Below are positions 32,205 through 41,047 of a stretch of 64,000 nucleotides of DNA, in pieces. The notes under the pieces are model-generated. The model did no database searches. It was not told the DNA's origin and saw nothing but the letters and a program-made list of their open reading frames with translations. The position numbers and the translations under genes were made by a program. The stretch lies in assembly GCA_942491735.1 (NCBI GenBank), contig CALOCN010000014.1, positions 2,108,001 through 2,172,000 of the forward strand, in the 5' to 3' direction. This DNA is from CALOCN01 sp942491735 (lineage in GTDB: Bacteria; Eisenbacteria; RBG-16-71-46; JABDJR01). Position 1 is the stretch's first letter, and each line of letters opens with the position of its first letter.

Positions 32205-34664
32205 ATGCAGGACAAATTCACCGAACGCGTTCGCAAGGTCATGTACCTGGCTCGGGAAGAGGCAGGACGACTTCAACACGACTACATCGGCACCGAGCAC
32301 CTGCTCCTGGGGCTCATCCGGGAGGGGGAGGGGATCGCGGCCAACGTGCTCACCAACCTCGGCCTGGACCTGGAGGTCATCCGGACCACCGTGGAAAGCA
32401 TGGTGGCCGCTCCCGGCAGCACCCTCACCCTGGGGGAGATTCCGTTCACCCCCAAGGCAAAGCGGGTGCTGGAACTGGCCATCGAGGAAGCGCGGCAGCT
32501 CGGCCACAACTACGTCGGCACCGAGCACCTGTTGCTGGGGCTCATTCGCGAGGGCGAAGGGGTCGCGGCCCGGGTGCTGCAGGAGCTGGGGGTGGACCGC
32601 AAGAAGGTCCGGGACGAGACGCTGCGGCTCCTCGGCGGTCCGCCGGCCGGGAAGGCGCAGGAGGACGAGAAGTCGGAAACCCCCGCGCTGAACCAGTTCG
32701 GGCGTGATCTGACCCTGCTTGCCCGCGAGATGAAGCTGGATCCCATCATCGGTCGGGAGAACGAGATCGAGCGGGTGGTCCAGGTGTTGTGCCGGCGCAA
32801 GAAGAACAACCCGGTCCTGATCGGCGAGCCGGGGGTGGGCAAGACCGCCATTGCCGAGGGGCTTGCCTCGCGCATCGTCGAGGGGAAGATCCCCGAGATC
32901 CTGCACGAGAAGCGGATCGTCACCCTGGACCTCGCCGCGGTGGTGGCCGGAACCAAGTACCGTGGACAGTTCGAGGAGCGCCTCAAGGCGATCATGAACG
33001 AGATCCGCGAGTCCCAGGACGCCATCATCTTCATCGATGAGCTGCACACCATCGTGGGGGCGGGCGGGGCCGAAGGGGCCATCGATGCGAGCAACATGCT
33101 CAAGCCGGCCCTGGCCCGGGGCGAGATCCAGTGCATCGGCGCGACCACCCTCGACGAGTACCGCAAGTACATCGAGAAGGACGGCGCCCTGGAGCGGCGG
33201 TTCCAGCCCATCATGGTGGACCCGCCCGGTTCCGAGGACGCGATCAGGATCCTCATGGGACTGCGCGACAAGTACGAGGCGCATCACGGGGTCAAGTTCA
33301 CCGACGCGTCCATCGAGGCCGCGGTGGTGCTCTCGGACCGCTACATTTCCGACCGGTATCTTCCGGACAAGGCCATCGACGTTCTCGACGAGGCGGGCTC
33401 CCGGGCCCGGCTCAGCCTCTCCGTGATCCCCCAGGAACTGCGGGACATGGAAGAGAAGATCGGCGAGCTGTCCAAGGAGAAGGAAGCGGCCATCCAGAAC
33501 CAGGAGTTCGAGAAGGCGGCCAGCTACCGGGACAAGGAAAAGGACCTGCGCAAGCAGCTCTCCCTCCTCAAGCGCGAGTGGAACGAGTCCCGGTCGGTGA
33601 AGACCACCACCGTCGACGTCGACGACATGGCGATCGTCATTTCCAAGATGACCGGTATTCCCATCTCGAGTCTCGAGGAAAGCGAATCCCGCAAGTTGCT
33701 GCGGATGGAAGACGCGATCAAGGAGAAGATCATCGGCCAGGACGAGGCCGTGCACATCATCTCCCAGGCCGTACGCCGCAACCGGGCCGGGCTTCGTGAT
33801 CCGCGACGCCCGATCGGTTCCTTCGTGTTCCTCGGACCGACCGGCGTGGGGAAGACCGAGCTGGCCCGCGTGCTGGCCGAATTCCTCTTCGATGATCCGG
33901 ACGCCCTGATCCGGGTGGACATGTCCGAGTACATGGAGAAGTTCTCCGTCTCCCGCCTTGTCGGCGCGCCTCCAGGCTACGTCGGCTACGAGGAGGGGGG
34001 GCAGCTCACGGAGAAGGTCCGACGCAAGCCGTACTCGGTGGTCCTCCTGGACGAGATCGAGAAGGCCCATCCGGACGTGTTCAACATCCTGCTCCAGGTG
34101 CTCGAGGACGGTTCGCTCACCGACAGCATGCGTCGCAAGGTGAACTTCAAGAACACCGTGCTCATCATGACCAGCAACCTCGGCGCCCAGGCCATCCAGG
34201 GCAAGTCCAGCCTCGGCTTTGCCCAGGCCGGCGAGGATGCCAGCTACCAGAAGATGAAGGACGCGGTCATGGACGAGGTCAAACGGGCCTTCAACCCCGA
34301 GTTCCTCAACCGGCTGGACGAGGTGGTGGTGTTCCACGCCCTGGGCCGCAAGGAGATCGAGGAGATCGTCAAGATCCTGATCAACGAGGTCACGGTGCGT
34401 CTGCGCGAGCATCAGCTCGAGATGTCGCTCACCCCGCCCGCGGTGGCTCTCATCGTGGACAAGGGCTACGACCCCCGCATGGGGGCCAGGCCGCTGCGTC
34501 GGGCGATCCAGCGGCTCATCGAGGATCCCCTGGCCGAGCTGGTGCTGGCCGGGAAGTTCTCGGCGGGCAGCGTGATCCGGGTCGGGCGCAAGGGAGACGA
34601 GCTGACCTTCGAGGAGCGCGAGGAGAACCAGGAAACAGGCGAGCGAGTCGAACAGGGTGCGTGA
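32205..34664 (+). CDS. clpC: ATP-dependent Clp protease ATPase subunit ClpC
   Basis: 819 residues, with GGAGGG ribosome site 12 nt upstream. ClpC unfolds substrates and feeds them to ClpP. Two Clp_N repeats (GTEHLLLGLIREGEG appears twice, around residues 27 and 106) read adaptor and phospho-arginine signals. The first ATPase has Walker A GEPGVGKT (207-214); a middle UVR-type helical segment lies near residue 425-445 (NQEFEKAASYRDKEKDL); the second ATPase has Walker A GPTGVGKT (544-551). This M-domain length is that of ClpC, not ClpB. No clpP is in the window. It overlaps bamA by eight bases. Confidence 0.96.
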   Translation: MQDKFTERVRKVMYLAREEAGRLQHDYIGTEHLLLGLIREGEGIAANVLTNLGLDLEVIRTTVESMVAAPGSTLTLGEIPFTPKAKRVLELAIEEARQLGHNYVGTEHLLLGLIREGEGVAARVLQELGVDRKKVRDETLRLLGGPPAGKAQEDEKSETPALNQFGRDLTLLAREMKLDPIIGRENEIERVVQVLCRRKKNNPVLIGEPGVGKTAIAEGLASRIVEGKIPEILHEKRIVTLDLAAVVAGTKYRGQFEERLKAIMNEIRESQDAIIFIDELHTIVGAGGAEGAIDASNMLKPALARGEIQCIGATTLDEYRKYIEKDGALERRFQPIMVDPPGSEDAIRILMGLRDKYEAHHGVKFTDASIEAAVVLSDRYISDRYLPDKAIDVLDEAGSRARLSLSVIPQELRDMEEKIGELSKEKEAAIQNQEFEKAASYRDKEKDLRKQLSLLKREWNESRSVKTTTVDVDDMAIVISKMTGIPISSLEESESRKLLRMEDAIKEKIIGQDEAVHIISQAVRRNRAGLRDPRRPIGSFVFLGPTGVGKTELARVLAEFLFDDPDALIRVDMSEYMEKFSVSRLVGAPPGYVGYEEGGQLTEKVRRKPYSVVLLDEIEKAHPDVFNILLQVLEDGSLTDSMRRKVNFKNTVLIMTSNLGAQAIQGKSSLGFAQAGEDASYQKMKDAVMDEVKRAFNPEFLNRLDEVVVFHALGRKEIEEIVKILINEVTVRLREHQLEMSLTPPAVALIVDKGYDPRMGARPLRRAIQRLIEDPLAELVLAGKFSAGSVIRVGRKGDELTFEEREENQETGERVEQGA

Positions 34665-37215
34665 ACGCCGGACCCCGGGGGGGAGCCGGCACCGCCATCT
34701 GATCCTCTCATTCCTTGCTGCGCTCGCTCTGTGGGCGCTGATTCCGGCGTCCGCCCACGCCCAGGTCACCGTGAGCCCGGACTCCGTGGTCGCGGTGGAG
34801 GTGGTGGGCAACGTCAGCGTGGACGACGACCTCATCCGCCGCGCCTTCGGCATGTCCTCCGGGGCCCGCTATTCCATGGACGCGGTGCGCCGGGGAATCC
34901 GGCGGCTCCACGGTCTCGGGTTCTTCAACGACATCGCGGTCGAAGGCGCCGTGGAAGGTACGGCGATCCGGCTTACCATCCGGGTGTCCGAGAATCCCCG
35001 GGTCGCCTCGGTCGAGTACTCCGGCAACGACCAGATGAAGGACAAGAAGCTCAACAAGGCCCTGGGCACCCTGACCGGCCGCATGGCCGATGATCGGTTG
35101 CTGGCCCAGGTGGAGCGACGGACCGCGGCGATCTACACGGAGAAGGGCTACACCCGGGTGCGGGTACGTCCCCGTTATCTGCCGGGGGACGCCGATTCCC
35201 GGAGGATCCTCCTGGTCGAGATCGAGGAGGGTCCCCTGGTGCGGGTCGAGAAGATCCGCTTCGTGGGCACCCGCCAACTCGAACAGGACGATCTCAAGGA
35301 TGCCATGGATCAGGGAACCACCGGGTTCCTCAAGGGGGGCGTTCTGCGCCCCCGGGTGGTCGAGGAGGACATGGAACGCGTCGAGGCCGAGATGGCCAAG
35401 CGTGGCTTTCGCGACGGCACCGTGCAGGGCTACGAGATCCTCCCGGGGAGCAAGGAAGACAAGGTGGTGATCGAGGTCCAGGTGGTGGAGGGGCCGCGCT
35501 ACACCGTCGGGGGCGTGAAGTGGGAGGGGAACGTGGCCCTGCCCGCGCCGGCGCTCTACGGATTGACCAAGTTCTCCTCGGGGAGCGTGTTCAACCAGCA
35601 GAAGATCACCGAGACCATCCAGGAGGCCTACCAGACCTACGCCAACTTCGGGTACATCTACCTCTCCATCCAACCCGACTACAGTGCGGTGGATTCCACG
35701 GTCGACGTGACCTTCCGGGTCATCGAGGGGGAACCTTCCCGGATCCGTAACCTGATCATCACCGGGAACACGCGGACCAAGGAGAAGGTGATCCGACGCC
35801 AGTTGGCCCTGCGCCCGGGCGACCTGTTCCGCGCCAACATGCTCCAGCGCAGCCAGCGGGAGCTGGCCCAACTCGGGTACTTCAAGGATTTCAGCGTGGA
35901 CACCCGCCCGGTCCCGGGGGATTCACGGGACATCGATCTGGTGCTGGGGGTCGAGGAGCGCCAGGTGGGCACCGCCTCGGCCGGGTTCGGTTTCTCGAGC
36001 GCGGTGGGCCTGACCGGATTCATGGAACTGGGTCACTCCAACCTCTTCGGAAACGGCCAGAGCCTCAACCTCCGCCTGGAACGGGGGAGCCAGCGCAACA
36101 ACGCGGAGATCGGCTTCACCGAGCCGTGGTTCCGCGGAACCCCCACCACGGTGGGATTTGACCTGTTCAGCACCAACCGGATCATCGAGGGGAGTCCCAC
36201 CCTGGAGATCAAACAGACCGGGGGTGCGTTCCGGGTGGGCCGACCGCTCCCGATGCCCTACACCCGGCTCTTTGCCACCTACCGGCTCTCCAACCAGACC
36301 GTGCTCGAGGAGAGCGGGTTCATCGTCGGGGACAGCCTGTCCTTCTTCCAGACCGGCTTCGAGATTGCCCAGGAGACCGCGCTCACCTCGAGCCTCGCCC
36401 TGACCCTGGTGCGTAACTCGACCAACCACCCCATCTATCCGACCCTCGGATCCAACGCCCGCCTGCGCATGAACTTCACCGGGGGGCCGATGGGGGGTGA
36501 CCTCATCTTCCAGAAGTACGAGCTCGACCTGGCCAAGTACCTGCCCACGGTCCGCGCCGGGTCGTTCGCACCCATCCTCATGTTGCGCAGCCGCTTCGGG
36601 GCGGTGGAGGAGGCCTTCCGCACCACTCCCATCAACCCGACCGAGTGGACGGTGGATTCGGACATCGCTCCCGGGTCCACCGATCGTGACACGCTGGACG
36701 TCCTGGGAGGCGGCGATCTTCCGGTGCCGGTTCCGCGCTACACCCTGGTCTTCCCCCAGGAATCGAGCGAACTCTTCCGGCTCGGGGGTACCACCTTTCA
36801 GGCCCTGCGCGGGTATGAGGACTTCGAGATCATCCCGGAAAGCAATGTCCTGACCCGCTATGACATCACCGAGGCGGTGCGGGATGGGGAGACCGAGTAC
36901 AACGTGAACGCGACGCGGGTCTTCTACCCGGGTGGGCACTACATGTGGGCCTTCACGTCGGAGCTCCAGTTTCCCATTGCCGACCCCCTGCACGGGCTGG
37001 TGTTCGGCGAGTTCGGGGGAACCTGGAACCGGGTCGACGACTTCCGCTGGGACAGCCTGCACCGGTCCCTCGGGTTCGGGTTGAGGATGGAAGTCCCCCT
37101 GCTCGGCTTGATCGGATTCGACTACGCCTACGGCTACGATCGACTCGACCGGGCCACCGGGCTCTACACCCGGCAGGCATGGCAGCCCCATATCCAGTTC
37201 GGTCGGATCTTCTGA
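34657..37215 (+). CDS. bamA: Outer membrane assembly factor BamA
   Basis: 852 residues, GTG start within the last codons of clpC. BamA inserts beta-barrel proteins into the outer membrane. A signal peptide (about residues 15-35, cleaved after SAHA) leads into five POTRA repeats (roughly 40-410, with repeated VxxIRFxGN-like strands), then the barrel (about 430-852) with the conserved GFGFSSAVGLTG entry and a terminal Phe (FGRIF), the usual outer-membrane barrel ending. Overlap with clpC in a proteostasis operon is unusual; bamA is normally with the lipid A genes, which do follow just after. The strand-wise details are inferred from family knowledge. Confidence 0.94.
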   Translation: MRERRTPGGSRHRHLILSFLAALALWALIPASAHAQVTVSPDSVVAVEVVGNVSVDDDLIRRAFGMSSGARYSMDAVRRGIRRLHGLGFFNDIAVEGAVEGTAIRLTIRVSENPRVASVEYSGNDQMKDKKLNKALGTLTGRMADDRLLAQVERRTAAIYTEKGYTRVRVRPRYLPGDADSRRILLVEIEEGPLVRVEKIRFVGTRQLEQDDLKDAMDQGTTGFLKGGVLRPRVVEEDMERVEAEMAKRGFRDGTVQGYEILPGSKEDKVVIEVQVVEGPRYTVGGVKWEGNVALPAPALYGLTKFSSGSVFNQQKITETIQEAYQTYANFGYIYLSIQPDYSAVDSTVDVTFRVIEGEPSRIRNLIITGNTRTKEKVIRRQLALRPGDLFRANMLQRSQRELAQLGYFKDFSVDTRPVPGDSRDIDLVLGVEERQVGTASAGFGFSSAVGLTGFMELGHSNLFGNGQSLNLRLERGSQRNNAEIGFTEPWFRGTPTTVGFDLFSTNRIIEGSPTLEIKQTGGAFRVGRPLPMPYTRLFATYRLSNQTVLEESGFIVGDSLSFFQTGFEIAQETALTSSLALTLVRNSTNHPIYPTLGSNARLRMNFTGGPMGGDLIFQKYELDLAKYLPTVRAGSFAPILMLRSRFGAVEEAFRTTPINPTEWTVDSDIAPGSTDRDTLDVLGGGDLPVPVPRYTLVFPQESSELFRLGGTTFQALRGYEDFEIIPESNVLTRYDITEAVRDGETEYNVNATRVFYPGGHYMWAFTSELQFPIADPLHGLVFGEFGGTWNRVDDFRWDSLHRSLGFGLRMEVPLLGLIGFDYAYGYDRLDRATGLYTRQAWQPHIQFGRIF

Positions 37216-37304
37216 GAATCGGACCCTGTAGCTTATTGCTTGTTGTTCAACAGTTTAACTCTCTCGGCCAGAGACGGCCGATGCCTGCAGACAGGAGGTA
37301 GGAC
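37216..37304. other. AT-richer gap between bamA and ompH
   Basis: 89 nt, including an unusually AT-rich stretch for this chromosome (about 37226-37262) and a small hairpin CGGCC-agagac-GGCCG (37265-37280). No T run follows the hairpin, and no promoter with good hexamers and spacing was found. The ompH ribosome site AGGAGGT lies at its end. Low melting stability here could mark a regulatory or promoter region. Confidence 0.4.
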
Positions 37305-37844
37305 GTGCGCGACATCCGGATGGGGGGCGGTATCCTTTCCGTCATCCTTTTGCTAGTATCTCTCGCCGGTTCCGCCTCGGCGGATGATCTCAAGCTGGGT
37401 TTCATCGATTCCGAGCGGATCTTCGCCGAGTACGAAGGAACCAAGACGGCCCAGGCGGAGTTCAACGCCCAGCTCGACCAGTGGACGCGGGACCTCGAAA
37501 CGCGCCGTCAGGAATTGGCCGCGGAAGCGGAGCAGTACGAGAGCCAGCGGCTCATCCTGAGCGAGCCCAAGCGGGCCGAGCGGGAAGAGGATCTGCAGCG
37601 CAAGCGGGCCGAGCTGGACGCCATGGCGCAGGACATCTGGGGACCCAACGGGCGGGTGGCTCAACGCAACGAGGAGTTGACCCGGCCCATCATCGAGAAG
37701 ATCCGGACGGTCCTTCAGCGCATCGGGGAGGCGGAGGGGTTCTCGATCATCTTTGACGCCACCGACGGCAACGTGGTCTATGCAGACGACGCACTGGATC
37801 TGACCCAGCGCGTCCTGGACGAGCTGAACGCACAGGACCAGTAG
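37305..37844 (+). CDS. ompH: Periplasmic OmpH/Skp-family chaperone
   Basis: 179 residues, GTG start with an AGGAGGT ribosome site 6-8 nt upstream. Skp-like proteins hold unfolded outer-membrane proteins on their way to BamA. A signal peptide (about 1-26, ASA cleavage) is followed by the family's LKLGFIDSERIFAEYEGTKTAQAEF start and a long, charged, helical middle (about 45-125) predicted as coiled coil, which forms the trimer's tentacles. The order bamA-ompH-lpxD is conserved in many diderms. It begins the lipid A gene run. Confidence 0.9.
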   Translation: MRDIRMGGGILSVILLLVSLAGSASADDLKLGFIDSERIFAEYEGTKTAQAEFNAQLDQWTRDLETRRQELAAEAEQYESQRLILSEPKRAEREEDLQRKRAELDAMAQDIWGPNGRVAQRNEELTRPIIEKIRTVLQRIGEAEGFSIIFDATDGNVVYADDALDLTQRVLDELNAQDQ

Positions 37845-37885
37845 TCCCGGACCGCGGTTCGGGGCCGCCACCGACAGGAACAGGT

Positions 37886-38929
37886 ATGCAGTGGACGCTG
37901 GGTGACATCGCCGAACGCCTCGATGCGGATCTGGAGGGAGACGCCTCCGTCCCCATCCGCGGTGTAGCCGGGATCGTCGAAGCGGAACCGGGGGACGTCA
38001 CCTTCCTCGCCAACCCGCGCTACGCCGAGTTCATGGCCGAGACCCGGGCCTCCGCGGTCATCGTGCCCAGCGACTACAGCGGAAAGACCTCGGCCGCGCT
38101 CCTGCGGGTTCCCAACAGTTACCTGGCCTATGTCGAGGTCCTGCGGGTGGTGGCCGAGAACGGGTTCCACCCCGCCCCCGGAGTGCACCCCTCCGCCGTG
38201 GTCGAGGAGGATGCGGTGATCGGCCCCGAGGCCAGCATCGGCGCCCTTTGTGTGGTGGAAGCGGGGGCCCGCATCGGGGCCCGCACCGTGCTTCACCCCG
38301 GCGTGTTCGTGGGTCGGCACACGGTGATCGGCGAGGACTGCGTCCTCTTCCCCAACGTCACCGTGCGCGAGCGGCTCACCCTGGGAAACCGGGTCATCAT
38401 CCACTGTGGGGCGGTGCTGGGTTCGGACGGCTTCGGCTACGTGCCCCATGCCGGGCAGCACGAGAAGATCCCCCAGATCGGTTCGGTGCAGGTCGACGAT
38501 GACGTCGAGATCGGGGCCAACGTGGCCATCGACCGCGCCACCACCGGGGTGACCCGGATCGAGCGCGGGGTGAAGATCGACAACCTCGTTCACGTCGCAC
38601 ACAACGCGGTGGTGGGGGAGTCGACGGTGCTGGTGGCCCAGGTGGGCATTTCCGGCTCCACCCGCATCGGCAAGAGCGTGACCGTGGGAGGGCAGGCCGG
38701 GCTGGCCGGCCATCTCACCATCGGGGACCGGGCCATCGTGGCTGCGCGGTCCGGGGTGACCAAGGACGTCCCCGAGGGCCGCACGGTATCCGGCTACCCG
38801 GCCATGGAACATGATCGCGCCCGCCGGCTGACCGGCTACACCCGCAAGCTCCCGTCCCTGTTCGACCGACTTCGCGCCCTGGAAGAACGCGTGGAAGAGC
38901 TCGAGGGACGGGCGGAGAACATCGTTTGA
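37886..38929 (+). CDS. lpxD: UDP-3-O-(3-hydroxyacyl)glucosamine N-acyltransferase
   Basis: 347 residues. LpxD adds the second acyl chain, on nitrogen 2, in lipid A synthesis, using acyl-ACP. The N-terminal uridine-binding domain (about 1-100, with GVAGIVEAEPGDVTFLANPRY) is followed by a left-handed beta-helix of hexapeptide repeats (about 105-290) and a carboxyl helical end (RLRALEERVEELEG) that makes the trimer. The catalytic base would be the His in HNAVVGESTVL (about residue 236). It overlaps the next gene by four bases through a TTG start. Confidence 0.95.
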   Translation: MQWTLGDIAERLDADLEGDASVPIRGVAGIVEAEPGDVTFLANPRYAEFMAETRASAVIVPSDYSGKTSAALLRVPNSYLAYVEVLRVVAENGFHPAPGVHPSAVVEEDAVIGPEASIGALCVVEAGARIGARTVLHPGVFVGRHTVIGEDCVLFPNVTVRERLTLGNRVIIHCGAVLGSDGFGYVPHAGQHEKIPQIGSVQVDDDVEIGANVAIDRATTGVTRIERGVKIDNLVHVAHNAVVGESTVLVAQVGISGSTRIGKSVTVGGQAGLAGHLTIGDRAIVAARSGVTKDVPEGRTVSGYPAMEHDRARRLTGYTRKLPSLFDRLRALEERVEELEGRAENIV

Positions 38930-40248
38930 GTGAGACCCAGACCACCCTGGCCCAGGAGATCTCCTACGACGGAGTCGGACTGCACACCGGGGAGAGCTGT
39001 CGCGTAACGCTCAAGCCCGCCCCGGCCGGTTCCGGTCTCCGCTTCGTGCGCACCGATCTCGCAGGGCTCCCCGAGATTCCCGTCGCCCCCGAGAACGCGG
39101 TCTACGAGGACCGCCACGGGCGCCGCACCATTCTTCGTCACGGAGAGGCCGAGGTACACACGGTCGAGCACCTGCTCGCCGCGGTGACCGGTCTCGGCCT
39201 CGACAACCTGCGGATCGAACTCAGCTCCACCGAGCTCGCCGAACCGGGAGACGGCAGCGCCGCGCTCTACGTGAAGCTGTTGCGCGAGGTGGGAATCGAA
39301 CGCCTCGGGGTGCCCCGTCGCTATTTCGAGATCCCGCACCCGGTCCGTTTCCAGGACCAGCGCGCCGAGCTGGTGGGGCTGCCCCACGACGGCCTGCGCA
39401 TCTCCTTCACCATCCAGTACGACAGCCCGATCATCGGCACCCAGCATGCGGTGTTCGATGTGGTCCCGGAGATCTTCACCCGGGAGATCGCCCCGGCGCG
39501 GACCTTCGTGCTCAAGCGGGACGTGGACGCGCTGCGGGATGCCGGGATGATCCAGGGCGGATCGTTGGACAACGCGGTGGTGGTCGGGGACGAGGGAGTC
39601 ATCAACGAGGGAGGCCTGCGGTTCCCGGACGAGTTCGTTCGTCACAAGGTGCTGGATCTCATGGGGGACCTGTCCCTCCTCGGCCGGCCCATCCGGGGGC
39701 ATGTCATGGCCTGGCGCTCCGGGCACCAGAGCCAGATCGGATTCGTGAAGGCACTGGCCGAGGCCGAGCAGCAGGCGACCGGGTTCGACCTGCCCCCGCG
39801 GCCCGACGGCAAGGGGCAGGTGTGGGACACCGAAGCCATTTCCCAGATCATGCCGCACCGCTATCCGTTCCTGCTCGTGGACCGGATCGTGGAGCTCACC
39901 GACGAGAAGGTGGTAGGCATCAAGTCCGTCACCGTGAACGAGCCCTACTTCGTGGGGCACTTTCCCGATCATCCCATCATGCCGGCCGTGCTCATCATCG
40001 AGGCCATGGCCCAGACCGGCGGTGTCCTGCTGCTGAACAAGGTGGCCCGTCCCAGGGAAAAGCTCGTCTATTTCATGGGGATCGATCGGGCCAAGTTCCG
40101 CCGCCCGGTTCGTCCCGGGGATCAACTCCGTTTCGAGCTCTCCCTGATCAAGCTCAAGGGGCGAATCTGCAAGATGGCGGGAAAGGCGTACGTCGACGAC
40201 AGCCTGGTCGCCGAGGCCGAGTTGCTCTCCACCGTGGTTGACCGTTAG
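38926..40248 (+). CDS. LpxC-FabZ fusion: lipid A deacetylase and hydroxyacyl-ACP dehydratase
   Basis: 440 residues, TTG start overlapping lpxD. Residues 1-285 are LpxC, the zinc deacetylase committing step of lipid A: Glu81/His82 (VEHLLAAV), His240/Asp244 (RHKVLDLMGD) and His267 (RSGHQ) correspond to the usual zinc and catalytic residues. Residues 300-440 are FabZ, the dehydratase of fatty-acid elongation: His311 (MPHRYPFLLVD) and Glu359 (IIEAMAQTGG). The two enzymes compete for the same 3-hydroxyacyl-ACP pool, so fusion can balance lipid A against membrane lipid. This fusion is known from the FCB-type phyla and is the strongest taxonomic clue in the window. Gene symbols lpxC/fabZ apply to its halves. 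Confidence 0.96.
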   Translation: MSETQTTLAQEISYDGVGLHTGESCRVTLKPAPAGSGLRFVRTDLAGLPEIPVAPENAVYEDRHGRRTILRHGEAEVHTVEHLLAAVTGLGLDNLRIELSSTELAEPGDGSAALYVKLLREVGIERLGVPRRYFEIPHPVRFQDQRAELVGLPHDGLRISFTIQYDSPIIGTQHAVFDVVPEIFTREIAPARTFVLKRDVDALRDAGMIQGGSLDNAVVVGDEGVINEGGLRFPDEFVRHKVLDLMGDLSLLGRPIRGHVMAWRSGHQSQIGFVKALAEAEQQATGFDLPPRPDGKGQVWDTEAISQIMPHRYPFLLVDRIVELTDEKVVGIKSVTVNEPYFVGHFPDHPIMPAVLIIEAMAQTGGVLLLNKVARPREKLVYFMGIDRAKFRRPVRPGDQLRFELSLIKLKGRICKMAGKAYVDDSLVAEAELLSTVVDR

Positions 40249-40273
40249 GGTCCCCGGGGGGTAAGGAGGGAAC

Positions 40274-41047
40274 ATGACGGACATCGCCACCACGGCGGTC
40301 GTGGACCGACGGGCGGAACTCGACAGCGGCGTCCAGGTCGGGCCCTACGCGATTATCGGCCCCGAGGTCCGGATCGGTTCCGGGACCACGGTCGGCGCCC
40401 ATTCCGTGCTCGACGGTCACACCGTGATCGGCGCGAACTGCCGGGTGTTCCCCCATGCGGTGGTGGGCACCGAGCCCCAGGATCTCAAGTTTTCCGGAGA
40501 GATGACCCGTCTTGTCATCGGGGACCGGACGACCATCCGCGAGTTCGCCACCCTCAACCCGGGCACCGGGGAAGGCTCCGAAACCCGGGTCGGCAAGGAT
40601 TGCCTCCTCATGGCGTACTCGCACGTGGCCCACAACTGCCTGCTCGGAGACCACGTCATCCTGGCCAACTCGGCCAACCTGGCCGGGCATGTCACCCTCG
40701 ACGACTATGCCATCGTGGGCGGGGTCACCCCCATCCATCAGTTCGTCCACGTGGGGGCGCACGCCATGATCGGCGGGGGTTCGCGGATTCCCCAGGACGT
40801 GGCGCCCTTCACCCGGGTGGCCGGCAACCCGGCCGCCTGTTTCGGTATCAACGTGGTGGGTCTGGAACGACGCGGGTTCACCCCGGAGACGATCCGGGCG
40901 TTGAAGACCGCCTTCCGTATCCTGTTCCGAGGCAAGCTCACCGTGGCCGAGGCCGTGAAGCGCGTCCAGGATGAGGTCAACTTCACCCCCGAGGTCCGCA
41001 CCCTGGTGAACTTCTTCCTGGCCTCGGAGCGCGGCGTCACCCGTTGA
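40274..41047 (+). CDS. lpxA: UDP-N-acetylglucosamine acyltransferase
   Basis: 257 residues, with AAGGAGGG ribosome site. LpxA attaches the first 3-hydroxyacyl chain to UDP-GlcNAc (or to the 3-amino analogue in some bacteria). The left-handed beta-helix (about 10-185) shows hexapeptide turns, and the active-site His is in YSHVAHNCLLGDHV (about residue 124). The carboxyl helical part ETIRALKTAFRILF is normal. Which acyl length and whether the acceptor is an amino sugar cannot be read directly. It overlaps the following oxidoreductase by four bases. Confidence 0.95.
   Translation: MTDIATTAVVDRRAELDSGVQVGPYAIIGPEVRIGSGTTVGAHSVLDGHTVIGANCRVFPHAVVGTEPQDLKFSGEMTRLVIGDRTTIREFATLNPGTGEGSETRVGKDCLLMAYSHVAHNCLLGDHVILANSANLAGHVTLDDYAIVGGVTPIHQFVHVGAHAMIGGGSRIPQDVAPFTRVAGNPAACFGINVVGLERRGFTPETIRALKTAFRILFRGKLTVAEAVKRVQDEVNFTPEVRTLVNFFLASERGVTR

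Noticed and set aside
32007..34853. 948-codon minus-strand open frame opposite clpC
   Set aside because: It mirrors ClpC codon by codon (repeated LGADVVV/VGADVV-like phrases from the duplicated Clp_N repeats) and has no start context.
37265..37280. Hairpin before ompH as a terminator of the bamA operon
   Set aside because: Short stem of five pairs and no T run after it.
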